NCBI RefSeq assembly: GCF_032884065.1
Contig: NC_088868.1
Location: 37,688,867 to 37,752,866, forward strand
Direction: 5' to 3'
Source: Artemia franciscana
Lineage: Eukaryota > Arthropoda > Branchiopoda > Anostraca > Artemiidae
DNA: 64,000 bases
In this document: piece after piece, positions 34,541 through 45,419 of the stretch
Layout of the letters: each line of letters begins with the position of its first letter
Numbering within the stretch: the stretch's first letter is position 1
Notes under the pieces: generated by a model
The model's input: only the letters and a program-made list of their open reading frames with translations
What the model was told of the DNA's origin: nothing
Databases searched by the model: none
Translations under genes and position numbers: made by a program

Positions 34541-34877
34541 TTGTATTGTATCTATCTATCTATCTATCTATATAAAAACGAGTTGTCTGAATGCATGTTT
34601 GTTTTTTTGTAAAAAGAGCGTTTACAAATGACGTCATTATTAGTACATAAGGCTTTGTATATGCAAAGACAATGGGAAAGCCAAGAATGTTGTATATTCG
34701 CAAGTTTTACGTAGTTCAAAGCACATATATAAATCTATCTATATTCATAGGTGGTACACAGGGATACAACTACAATGGCGCGTAACTAATATGGCGCGTA
34801 ACGACTTACGCGCACGGGGGGGCTTGGGGGGGGGGGTGAAGCAACTCTCCAACTAGAAGCGCCACCCCAACAGCTAG
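34541..34877 (+). other. Helitron 3' region with CTAG, including nested 5'-like segment
   Basis: (TATC)n, then TATATAAAAACGAGTTGTCTG and TGACGTCA (34629-34636), a repeat of the helicase-end sequence, ATTCATAGGTGG..., a G-rich partial hairpin with CTAG (34853-34856), half of the second hairpin, and CTAG at 34874-34877. It parallels 2650-2968. The 5'-like segment is absent at 22376-22411. Confidence 0.78.
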
Positions 34878-35215
34878 TATATATATAATAAGTTGTAAGT
34901 GTGTTATGTCTGTTACACTATGTCTGTTACGCCAGATTATATCTTCTATATATATATATATATATAAATAAGTTGTATGTATTTTCGTCGTGAGGGTTTG
35001 CATATGACGTCTGAAAAATAAAGGAGAAAAGGAAAACAAACTAAAATGTAAAAACTGGGAATTGCATAAATATTTCGAAATATTTTGACAATAGATTAAA
35101 GTAATTCGAAAACCTTAAAACAGATAATTAAAATTTTGAGGTTTATTATAAATTGTTGAGCTTTAGCAAACTTGGTACGTGAAGATTTTTACAACTGTCA
35201 ATGTTAGAATGAACA

Positions 35216-35597
35216 TTAACAAATTAAAAAAATTGAAAAAGATAGAATGTTACCAAATCCTACAACAGAAGAAACAGCCGAGGAAGCTGCTCAAAGAGTT
35301 AATGCCAAAAGGCTTGCGGCTAAAATAATTTCTTAGTATCAGAAAAAGCAAATGTGCGATCTTGCAAAGAATGCAATTGCCTCTGCCACTACACAGAAGG
35401 AAAGTGTAAAATATCTAATCACTAAACTAAAAGTAATACACTTCACTTTTTTTTATGGAGATCATAAGCCTTGTCAAACTTACTGTGAATTATCTGGTAA
35501 AACTATCGAATTAAGTGCCCAGGATACTCCAAGTAGCATTTTCCTCTTTCATGTATGTTCTAGCTTCGATACCCTGACGAGAACGGCCGTCTACTAA
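35216..35597 (+). pseudogene. Unknown ORF remnant (unit B copy)
   Basis: Counterpart of 22722-23108. Its 3' half is open from 35352 (MCDLAKNAIASATTQKESVK through CQTYCELSGKTIELSAQDTP to TAVY). The 5' half (PNPTTEETAEEAAQ) is separated by a stop and a small deletion near 35230. I do not recognise the product. Confidence 0.4.
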
Positions 35598-35604
35598 TAG
35601 GTAA

Positions 35605-36182
35605 TAGAACAAGCAATTTGGCAGAATATTTCATGAGCATAGTTGCACAATACAAGCAACTACACAAATAGGCAATTAAGCAGAATATTTTATGAGCACA
35701 GTTGCAGGATACAAGCAATTACGCAAACGTGCAATTTGGCAGAATATTTCATAAGCATAGTTGCACGATACTAGCACCTACACAAATAGGCAATTTGGCA
35801 GAATATTTCATGAGCATAGTTCACGATACAAGCAACTACATGAATAGGCAATTTGGCAGAATACTTTATGAGCATAGTTGCAGGATACAAGCAACTACAC
35901 AAACAAGCAATTTGGCAGAATATTTCATAAGCATAGTTGGACAGTACAAGCACCTACACAAATAGGCAAATTGGCAGAATATTTCATAAGCATAGTTGCA
36001 CAGTCCAAGCAATTGCACGAAACAGCAATTTGGCAGAATATTTCATGAGCATAGTTCCACAATACAAGCAACTACACGAATAGGCAATTTGGCAGAATAT
36101 CTTATGAGCACAGTTGCACGATACAAGCAATTTACGCGTACATGCAATTTGGCGGAATATTTCATAAGCATAGTTGCACAAT
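35605..36182. repeat. 59-bp minisatellite, about 9.5 copies (unit B)
   Basis: Same unit and flanks as 23118-23756. One or two units fewer, with some copy-specific changes. Confidence 0.9.
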
Positions 36183-38228
36183 ACAATTGTGGTTTTCATT
36201 TGCCTTTTTTAGTCATTCCATTCCAGATGCTTTGGATATTTTTTATTGTGATAAAGTATCTTATTGATCTGAAAAGGGAAAAATATTTCAATTGCATAGG
36301 ATAGGAAAATTTCAGTGGGCTAATCAATTTAAAGTCCTAAATTAGCCAGGGAAGTATTTTTTCACTAAAAAATCACCACCTTCTTTTAACTCCAATTATA
36401 TAGCCCTGTTTTTGGCCCCCTTGAGCCAGTATCCAGGTCTTGATTGTCATTTACACTAAATTTCACTTTTTCTGTGACTCATTTCTTATCAATATTACTA
36501 AAGGGTCATAGTTAAGCACTAGATAAGTCATTGTTAAATAACATGTGCTTATGTATATATAGATTTTTGCTACTTATTCTTCTCTGGTGATATAATGCTT
36601 GATGTAGAATAAGCCAAGAGAAGGACCTGTAGACCTATAGAAGAAAACATGTAAAAAAAAAGATGCTTCTTCATAATTTACATAATAATTATAGCTAACA
36701 TATTCTACATGCAGCCCTACTCTACTTTAGCCCCAACCCTCCTAATATGGAAATCTATAGCTGAAATTACATATTTACTATTGATTCTGCCAATCTATCC
36801 CTCCACCCTAGTACCTGTTTATTGAAGCAACTGTGGCAAAACAAGAACTGGAAAAACAAGTAAAAGGTGGCAGAAAACATTGGAAATATATAATTTGGGC
36901 TATATATTTGCAAATTAGGCATGTTAGGGGTAAATTTTTGTTGTTCATATTTTGACTTAAAAATAAAGTGAATAATTGCTTATATTGCTAGCTCAAGTTT
37001 AAGTACTTTTTGACCTTACTTAACCTAACAAATTTTGGCAGTGAAAAACATACATTATTTTGTCAAAAATAAACAAAAACACATACTTTAATTGAAAATT
37101 TAGCATCAAAGAAGAAGAAAAACAGCATAATATTGTATAATTTATTAATACAACTTAATTGTAGAGAATCAGTGCTCATAGATTATACAACATTTAAAAA
37201 ATGGATGACTAATGAAACAGTAGGTTTGAGACCAATGTTTTAAGCTTTTTTATACCCAAAAACTATTTGGGTATATTTTGGTCATATTCAAGAGCTCAAA
37301 AACTTGCAATTGAAGCACTTATTATGTTTGTAAAGAACATAAAAAAGGCATCAAGGGGTATGTTCACTTTATTTGTAAATAAAAAAATGAATAAAAAAAA
37401 ATTACCAATTATTAGTATAGCTGCATGATTTTCCCCTGGGTATGTAGGCTAAATGGAAGGTCACTTATACCTGATCCTGTCCCTACTGTTATTACTTGGT
37501 TGAAAAAAATCCAAAGAAAGTTCCCATTAAAAAGGAAAGAGTAAAGAAAACAGATTCATAATTGAAGCTTTGTTCATTTCAATCTTAGGGATGATCTACA
37601 TTTGTTACACTTCATTAAATGGTTGTAAAGGGATACTTTTATTTATTTGTCTTGTTTGTTTTCTACATGATTTTTTAAATCTTTAAATTGATATACATTT
37701 CTTACAAATTAATTAGTCATACCATAGTTCCATTTGCAAGTTTTGACCTACTTTGTAACCCTGGTCTCAAAATTGCATATAAATTTATTGAAGCTAGGAA
37801 ACATAGAACTCCTCTCTGTTTAAAAGAAAATGGATGGACATAAGTAGGTTTTAATACACTACAGTCCTAGGAACATGGCAATTAAAACAAAACAATGAAG
37901 ATTAACTTTAAAATGCTTGACATTACATAAATATAACATTCACAAAGGAAAACCATTCACAAAATTTTACTTTTGTGCTCAGTTGCCAACCTGAGCAATT
38001 GCCCTAAATTTTTAAACCTTGCAAAATATTCTTTAGCCACCTCATATGACCTACACTCTTGTCTGTACATCAACAATTTGTTGAAAAGGAAGGACCACCT
38101 TACTCGTATTTCTTCCTTTGTACTTATATTTAATAGGTTTAAAAGAAAGCTTCTATGGCTAACTCAGAAGACCAGGAAAGGACAAGGTAGTCCTAAGCCA
38201 GGAAGTGCAGGAAGTGCAATCGAGTCTT
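36183..38228 (+). repeat. Repeat R, left part (unit B)
   Basis: Close copy of 23757-25852 with a ~55-base deletion near 37543. It ends at the LINE insertion point. Confidence 0.8.
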
Positions 38229-38496
38229 CATCTGACTTGCGTGCGGAGAGGTGCTGTCAAAATTATATTTTCAATTTTATTTACGCGCAGTGGCGTTGTT
38301 TGACATTTGTGTATCTAATCTATGATTTTCGTTTCAAAAATATGAACTTGAGGATTATTTTGGATATTGAATCTCCACACAGCAGGTAGAGAATTTCTGT
38401 GGTTTTTACCCCGGGTGAAGACGAGTTGGATGGGTTCGAGGTAGTCCTCCTCCCAATCAGCCTAGTACACAGCACCTAGTTTTTTCCAAGTTAATT

Positions 38497-39966
38497 ATGA
38501 CTAAATATTACTGCCCTGAATGTAGAAACCCAGCAACTAGTGGGACAGTTCAGTGCACCAAATGCAGTCAATGGTGGCATCCTAAGTGTGCAAGGATCAC
38601 GCTTGGAGCAAGAGAGAAACTACTGGTATGGTTGTGCTTAAATTGTGACTTCCCCACTTCACCTTCATTTACTAGCGGTATGAAAATTCCGTGCAAAGTT
38701 ACGCCACAAGCGAGCCCTAGACCTAGATCCTTTGTCAAAAACACACCCATAGTCACACCAAGGAATTCTAATCCCAAAACTAAGACAGTAACTAGGCCCA
38801 GCAGTGAGGATAAAACTCCATGCACGAATTGTTCTGAATACGTTAATGAAGTCTCAGCTTTAACTAACAGATGTTCCGTTCTTGAGAATCAACTCTCAGC
38901 TATTCAAAATGAACTATTACCCTTAAGAAATGCCCACGAATCACTCCAATCTGATTTACGTAACCTTCAGAACTTAACTTACGAAAAAACGACAATTATT
39001 GACACCCTAATGATGCAGTTAAATCAGTTGGGAATCCTTTCACCCACGCCACCCGTGAAATTACACTCGTCTCCCTTTAGCTCTGAAATGAATAATTCTA
39101 TACAAGCCCCGAGCAATCAGATTTGTAACTCATTAAGTGACGTAAAAAGTGCATGCAGTGTGAGAATGATCCTCGATAACGAGATTCAGGAAAGTGTTAA
39201 ATTAGCTGACGTAAGGTTAACTGACGAGAATAAGTTTCGTAACATTCAACCGACTGAAGATGAACCGTTAATTGTTTTCGAGAAAATAGTTCAACAAAAA
39301 GTTAAGCGCAAGCCCTTAACCAGTAAAGGATGTAATATTATATGCAGGTTTTTTGTGAAAGAGGCTCCCAAATTTAACAAGATATGTCGGTATTTTAATG
39401 AAAGTGGTTTCTGTAAGCACAGAAAAAAGTGTCGTTTTTTACATATATGTCCGCGTTTTATTTCGAAAACTTGCAGTAATAATGAGTGTAATTTTGATCA
39501 CGTTGATTTATGTTGTGTTTTATCATGTACGGAAAAAGAATGTGTTTTCGCGCATGCGTGTTGCGGTACATCAAAAAGACGTAGCTCCAGTCACACCAAT
39601 CGACAGGAAAATGCTTTTCTGGATCCAAACCCGGCATCAAAAAACTTAATTGGACGGGGGTTACGAATTCAAAAACATCGCGATTACACCTTTTGCGGAC
39701 CTGCGTGGCCCCCCTTACCAATAATCCCTCCCGTACATCAACATAACCCCAACCAAGCGTGTGTTGCGCCTTCTCGGTCGGTCGGAATGTTTTTCCCGGA
39801 TCCGCTACCTCAGCAACATCAACTTTTCTATCCCCCACAAAAGATAACGTCCCCGAGTCCCCCGACAGTGTTTCAAATCCCCGTACCTCCCCCCTCCTGT
39901 CCACCTTCACAGCCCCCAATGGCGAGGACACAATTTCTTCCGTTTCAGCCGAAATTCCAGTACTGA
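38497..39966 (+). CDS. LINE ORF1 protein with PHD-like and CCCH zinc fingers
   Basis: Intact 489-residue frame. Residues 4-50 form a C4HC3 PHD-like finger: CPEC, CTKC, WWHPKC and WLCLNC. A low-complexity Ser/Pro/Thr region follows, then a CTNCSEY motif and a coiled coil at about 115-185 (NRCSVLENQLSAIQNELLPL). At about 290-350 are CCCH-type fingers (CRYFNESGFCKHRKKCRFLH, then CSNNECNFDH and CTEKECVFAH). The tail is proline-rich. LINE ORF1 proteins package element RNA; CCCH fingers usually bind RNA, and PHD fingers usually bind histone tails. ORF2 starts 240 bases downstream. The start Met is the first in frame and directly precedes the finger. It is a retrotransposon gene, not a host gene. 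Confidence 0.87.
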   Translation: MTKYYCPECRNPATSGTVQCTKCSQWWHPKCARITLGAREKLLVWLCLNCDFPTSPSFTSGMKIPCKVTPQASPRPRSFVKNTPIVTPRNSNPKTKTVTRPSSEDKTPCTNCSEYVNEVSALTNRCSVLENQLSAIQNELLPLRNAHESLQSDLRNLQNLTYEKTTIIDTLMMQLNQLGILSPTPPVKLHSSPFSSEMNNSIQAPSNQICNSLSDVKSACSVRMILDNEIQESVKLADVRLTDENKFRNIQPTEDEPLIVFEKIVQQKVKRKPLTSKGCNIICRFFVKEAPKFNKICRYFNESGFCKHRKKCRFLHICPRFISKTCSNNECNFDHVDLCCVLSCTEKECVFAHACCGTSKRRSSSHTNRQENAFLDPNPASKNLIGRGLRIQKHRDYTFCGPAWPPLPIIPPVHQHNPNQACVAPSRSVGMFFPDPLPQQHQLFYPPQKITSPSPPTVFQIPVPPPSCPPSQPPMARTQFLPFQPKFQY

Positions 39967-40205
39967 ATAAATTTGAGCCCCTGGTTGGTGTGGGTAATCC
40001 TGATGACAGCCCCGCCCACCAGGGAAATAACATATTCTTACAAGGACCTACAACAAGAACATCAAACACCACTAAGGTATAGTATTATAATTCTGATGTT
40101 TTTCCTTCCCTAGGTGTATTTACGCAAATGCTGAAAGTTTAAATTTTGATGAAGTGGCTGAGTTAGAAAGTCTAGCTCAGGCAACAAAGTTAGGCATCTG
40201 TCCTA

Positions 40206-42778
40206 ATGGTTTCTGAAGTTCATCGACAAAACCCAGAACTCCTGAAAATAGGTGGTTTTGATGAGTTTATAAAAATACGACCTGATGACCATCTACCGGG
40301 GAAAAAAGGTGGGGGAGTTCTTATTTATGCCCATGAAATTTTTAAAGCAGCTAGACTTGATGTCCCTTTTTTAACTGAGTACGACGAAATAATGTGGGTC
40401 ATTCTAAAACCACGACGTCTCCCCCGGAAATTCACTGGTATTGCTCTCTGCGTGTATTATTACTCGCCGGGTCAGGCGAGTGAATACCGCCAAGCATTCG
40501 TAGAAAAGCTACAACTCAGTTCGGATTTTGTTTTGGGCAAATACCCATCATGCGGAATTTTCATGATGGGCGATGCCAATGAATTAAAGCTCCATCACCT
40601 GGACGCCGGAATCGGCCTGAAGCAGCTCGTCAATTTTCCCACAACCAAAGGTGGCACCTCCCTTGACCGAATTTCCACAAATATGCACGAATTTTACAAC
40701 ATACCTACGACCGGGGCTCCAGTTGGAGGAAGTTACCACTTTTCTCTTGAACTTAACCCCACCTGTTCCATTAAAATCGATTACACTACAACTGTAACTA
40801 TCAGTCGACCAATCACAAGTGAGGGACTTCTGACTTTTGGCCAATGGTTAAGCTGCGAGAAATGGGAAAAATTCCAAGATGCTAAAAGTAGCAACGAAAA
40901 AGCTACTATTTTCCAAGAAGCTTTGCTTCATAATTACAAGGCCTGTTTTCCTGAGAAGTCAACAAAACGTTTCTCGTCAGATCGACCATATATTACACAA
41001 GAAGTTAAGAAAATGGTAATGGAAAAGAGAAGGCTTTTCCGTCATGGTAATACCCAACAAGCCAAACTAAGAAAAGTCACTCGAAAACACGCGAACAAAT
41101 ATGTAGAACGTAAAGTTAATCATCTGTTCGAGTCCAAACCAAGCCAGTCGTACAACCGAATCAAAAGGATGAGGGGCAAGGTGGAAAAAGGAGTCGATTT
41201 TGGCATTGATGAAGATGACGTCGTAACAGCCGACTCCCTTAATAAACATCTGGGTAACATTGTGCAATCCCTCCCGCCTTTGCTGAGCGTGGGAATACCC
41301 ACCCCTCCTCCTGAGTCTTTTGATTTCCCTTTGATATCAGAGTCCCAGGTGTTTTTCAAATTAAAAAGGCTTAAAAGAGCAAGCATTACCCCTGTAGATA
41401 TTCCCATTGATCTCATCAAAGCATTTCCAGATTATCTTAGTGGCCCCCTAACACTCCTTTTTAATCAGGTGACAAAAACAGGTGAGTATCCATCAATTTG
41501 GAAAAATGGGTTCATTACACCAATACCAAAAAAAGATGCGCCCAATGATTTTTCGGGTGTTCGACCGATCACTATGACACCCATTTTTAGCAAAGTGTAT
41601 GAAAGTTTTGTTGCAGCATGGCTGAAAGACCGTATTCTGGACAAAATTGATCCAAGGCAGTTTGGAAATATGCCAAACACATCTACATCTCATTACTTAG
41701 TAAGTATAATTGACAGTATTTTGCAAAAACTCGATGAACCAGATTCTTGGATTAATCTTATTGCAATAGATCTAAGAAAAGCTTTTGATTTAATTTGCCA
41801 CAATATTCTTGTAAAAAAAACTTCTTGGACTAGGTGTAGATTCATTCCTTGTACGTTTAATTGCTAGTTTTCTTTCTGGTAGATGTCAACGGACAAAATA
41901 TAAGTCCAGCTACTCCGACCCACTGCCCATTTTTTGTGGAGTTCCCCAAGGTACCCTCTTGGGACCACTTTTGTTTCTTGTCATAATAAATGATTTGGCA
42001 ACAACACTGGATGACCGCTGGAAGTATGTCGACGATCTGTCGCTCATTGAATGTTGTCGAAAAAACCTACCAAGCAGAGCATGTTCATTAATGAAAGATA
42101 TATGTCAAGAGGCAAAGGTAGACAAAATGACTGTCAACTTTGATAAATCTGTAATTTTAACATTTTCTTTTTTTAAAATCTGCGCCAGTTTTTAATCCAC
42201 CTATTCCCAGCGCCAGTCACGTGACCGAAATTAAACTGCTCGGCGTTCATATCACTTCAGATCTGAAGTGGAATAAACATGTTGATGGCATGTTAAAAAA
42301 AGCTAATTTGGCCATCAGGTCTCTGAAGTTGTTGGCTCGCCATGGAATCCCTGCACCACACCTCCTACGCATCTATTTCTTTTTTATACGTTCCAAACTT
42401 GAATACTGTTGCCCTGTATGGCATTTCGGGCTGACTAGGGAACAATCGGACCGGGTTGAGAGGGTGCAATACCGTGCCCTCCTAGTAATCTCAAAAGCCC
42501 CAAAAATACCGTACATATCCCTCCTTAATCAGTTTCAACTTCAAACCCTTCAATCTCGTCGTTTAAAACTAGCCCTATCCTTTGGTAATAAAATTTTGTC
42601 CAGCCCTATACACCGAAATATCCTTCCTCCCCAACATCAACCGGCACGGGTAAGGCCACTCAGGGCTGTTGCAGAGCCTGTACCAAAACTTCAAACTGTG
42701 ACTGCGTCACATGCTCGTTATGAGCTTAGTTTTGTGCCCTCGTTTGTTAAGTTGTTTAATGCTGGGTCGACTTTTTAA
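40206..42778 (+). pseudogene. LINE ORF2 (endonuclease-reverse transcriptase), copy B
   Basis: The open part 40206-41867 (553 residues) has an APE-like endonuclease (FMMGDANELKLH near residue 120, TTKGGTSLDRISTN near 160, GSYHFSLEL near 178) followed by RT fingers (GEYPSIWKNGFITPIPKKDA, GVRPITMTPIFSKVYE) and motif A AIDLRKAFDL. An extra base in an A-run near 41812 shifts the frame. RT goes on with GVPQGTLLGPLLFL and YVDD (42025-42036), and after a second shift near 42172 with TEIKLLGVHITSDLKWNKHV and the C-terminal domain to 42778. The DLIST aspartate-leucine of copy A reads DRIST here. The first endonuclease residues (IYANAESLNFDEVAELESLA, about 40117) are in another frame. The parent enzyme made cDNA at a nicked target. 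Confidence 0.85.
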
Positions 42779-43003
42779 TCCGGATTATTGTTGTTAATTG
42801 TATATATTATAATTTTGTGTATACTTGTTGACTTATTTTCGTGTGTATGTGACAATTATTATTGTTAATTGTATATATTTTAATTTTGTGAATGTTAATT
42901 TTGACTTGTCGACGAATTTTTGTGTGTGTAGGACAATAAAAACTAATAATCGGCTCTGTCCGTCGAATGTTTTTTAAATAAAATGAATTTGAATTGAATT
43001 GAA

Positions 43004-43717
43004 AAGCTAGGGGCCAGTCATCCTATGCATTTGCATGCCCTTCCTGCTTACTGACCCCTGATTTCTCTAGGTAAGCTGTTAAGTTTGGGCCAAATCTGGC
43101 TGAACTTACAGAGTCACATCACTGATGTTTGTCCCAAACCAAATAAACTGCTAATGCCATGAATTAAACCTGTGCCCCTTGGATAAAAGATTCTCAACCT
43201 AGAGTGCCAGCCACTTAGGAAGGAACACAAATGTCACCAGAGAACAAAAATTATTTGGAAAGAGAAAATATTAAAAAAAAACAAAACAACTCAAGTCATA
43301 GTTGCTCCCATTTTTCACTGCTGTCCCAAAAACAATATGTATTTTATTTAGAAAAATGAATTTTAAGACAGGTATCGACAAAACTCCATCAGGGATTGTA
43401 TTTACTTAAGATATTTTTAGCAAAGCAAATGCAAAACTTTAATGGTGTCCTATGTCATCTAAAAAAAAACATTAAAATATGTCAGATGTATTTTGATATA
43501 AGATGCCTCAAAGACTTTTAGTTGAATCTATGAAATTTAAGGCCAGGTATTCCTTTACATTTTACACAGCAAGTAAAAAGAAAAACAGTTCAAATCAGTT
43601 CAAGATTAGCAGGGAAAAATATTTCTGAAGAAGGATCTCTAAGAATAAAACTGTTTAGATCCAATTGGAAACTAATTAACTGTAAAAAAACTATTATATT
43701 ACACTAGCAAATAAATA
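43004..43717 (+). repeat. Repeat R, right part (unit B)
   Basis: Close copy of 30628-31339, including the tRNA-like module on the minus strand at 43148-43223. Confidence 0.75.
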
Positions 43718-44368
43718 AAAAGTGATGTGATTATTCTATCAGATGTTGATAAAAATTTGGAAATTTATGTTTCAACAATTATAAACTAGATCCATTGCAC
43801 AGCTTCTCAGCACCAGGAATAACCCGGGAAGCCTTTTCTCAAACACTCTAGAGCTAGAATTCCATTATTTTTTGACAAAGAAATGTATATTTTTATTGAA
43901 AGAAAAATTTTTATTGAATGAATGAAAAGATATGCTACAGCAAATAATAAATATACGAAAATTCTAATCAAAAACAAAAATCTTCAGATTATATATTGTA
44001 TTTAGATGCTAATAATTTAAATGGTATGGGAATGTCACAAAATTTACCTGACAGAGACTATCTTTATTATTATACTCATCCATCTAAAAGAAATCAAAGC
44101 CTCAGACTGCTACCAACAATGAAATATTATGTTTAGTCAGAAATGAATAAGGAAAATATATTTTCCCTTTGCGAAGTTGATTTAAAATATACAAGTAAGT
44201 TACACACTTCACATAAAGATTTACCACTAGCTCCTGAACATTTTCAATATAATTAATTTCAACTTTATATAATACAATATATTATTTTGTGCATTATAAG
44301 AATTTAGAATTAAAAAAAAAAGGATTACTATTGAAAAAAGTACATATAGTACTAGCATTTACTGAGAC
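43718..44368 (+). pseudogene. Fossil fragment of a Polinton-type family B DNA polymerase
   Basis: Unit B copy of the fossil at 31340-31990, with the same recognisable polymerase blocks. It is broken; no other Polinton parts adjoin it. A minus-strand Helitron 5' end follows at about 44381-44456. Confidence 0.72.
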
Positions 44369-44875
44369 ATCCAATTAAAAAGATCTACAAACATGACGTC
44401 AGTCAACAGTCGAAAAACATGACGTCAGTACACAAACAACTTATTTTTATATATAGAAGATATATAGATAAAATACAGTGATTCCTTTAGGGTGTTAACA
44501 ACAAATCTGATTGTTGAATTGAAACTAGAGTAATTCTTGACAAATTTAAAATAAAATTTTTTTTTTCGGTTCAAAGTTATAATTATTTTTAGGAACCAAA
44601 CTTTTATTAGCTTTAACTCATATAGTGCTCATATCAGTAACGTTGTGCTATATTTCAATGACAAAAATAAAATTTCAAAATGTTTTTTATTTATTTTAGG
44701 TCTCAGTTAAGGATCAATAAATTTATTACGTAAACTACAAAAATATCTATGGTATTTGAGCAATAATTCTAATTGTAAAATTCAAACTAGAAAAATACAG
44801 GTAAATTTTAATATTAATTTTGCTTTTTGTTACTTTCTAGCTTCTTTACACGTTTCAGTGTTTCATTGATATTGA

Positions 44876-45417
44876 ATGCAAAACATGAAATATCAAATTC
44901 GTGAAGATGAATTATCTCATGAAATTGTTGAGTATTTCACTGCGAAAAGTGAGTTAACAAAAAGGAATAAGAGAGCAATAGAGCACCATATTGCTACGGT
45001 AGAAGAGTTACTTGAAAACGGAAGAAGAGAAGATGAGGTCTGTCATCGTGAAAAGGAAGAAATGTTGAAAAAGATCGAAGAGCTATTGAAAAACGATGTT
45101 GAGTTGATGAAAGAGGAAAATGGATTACACCAAGGCAAAATTAAAAAGTTGATAAAAGATACAGATAGAACATATTTTTTTTGCTCGTTATGAACTTAAT
45201 TGTGATTGTATTCATATTTGGATTGCCATGGTGGCATTTGAAAAGTGACAGAGATAGAGCACAACAGGCAAATGCTGCTGAAACAGAAAGGAGGTTACTC
45301 TTAACGCTCCGTTCAACTGGTATTTCGCTTGCATACACTTTCATTCTCTTTGTAATTGCTATTTTATACCAAAAAACAAAACCAGGCTTGCGTTTCAAAG
45401 AGAAAGGGCCAGATTAG
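44876..45417 (+). pseudogene. Coiled-coil/two-TM ORF, frameshifted copy
   Basis: Counterpart of 32497-33039. A T-run (8 T instead of 9, near 45175-45182) shifts the frame right at the start of the first membrane segment. The coiled-coil half is open in 44876-45193 and the two-TM half in 45181-45417. Outside the T-run only a handful of substitutions separate the two copies (for example SWWH versus PWWH). A sequencing or assembly error in the homopolymer could account for the shift. Confidence 0.5.
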
Positions 45418-45419
45418 TA

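Larger units (their letters stand above)
22412..34877 (+). mobile_element. Giant Helitron-like composite unit A (12.47 kb)
   Basis: The left limit is CTAG (22408-22411) followed by TATATATACAATAAGTTG, a diverged Helitron 5' end. The right limit is a Helitron 3' region ending CTAG 34874-34877, followed at once by the equivalent 5' end of unit B. Inside lie an unknown ORF remnant, the 59-bp minisatellite, repeat R split by a LINE, a polymerase fossil, a minus-strand Helitron 5' end, a coiled-coil/two-TM ORF, the Helitron N-terminal domain, and a helicase tail joined to it by a large deletion. The outline is that of a non-autonomous Helitron grown by capture and insertion. Segmental duplication is the alternative. 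Confidence 0.6.
38229..43003 (+). mobile_element. LINE copy B (CR1/Jockey-type), about 4.78 kb
   Basis: The better preserved of two near-identical copies at the same site in repeat R. ORF1 is intact; ORF2 is open for 553 residues and then shifted. The 3' end is AATAAAATGAATTTGAATTG plus AATTGAA. The 3' UTR contains two copies of a TGTTAATTGTATATATT motif and AATAAAA signals. Because A and B share flanks, only one transposition event needs to be assumed. Confidence 0.88.
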
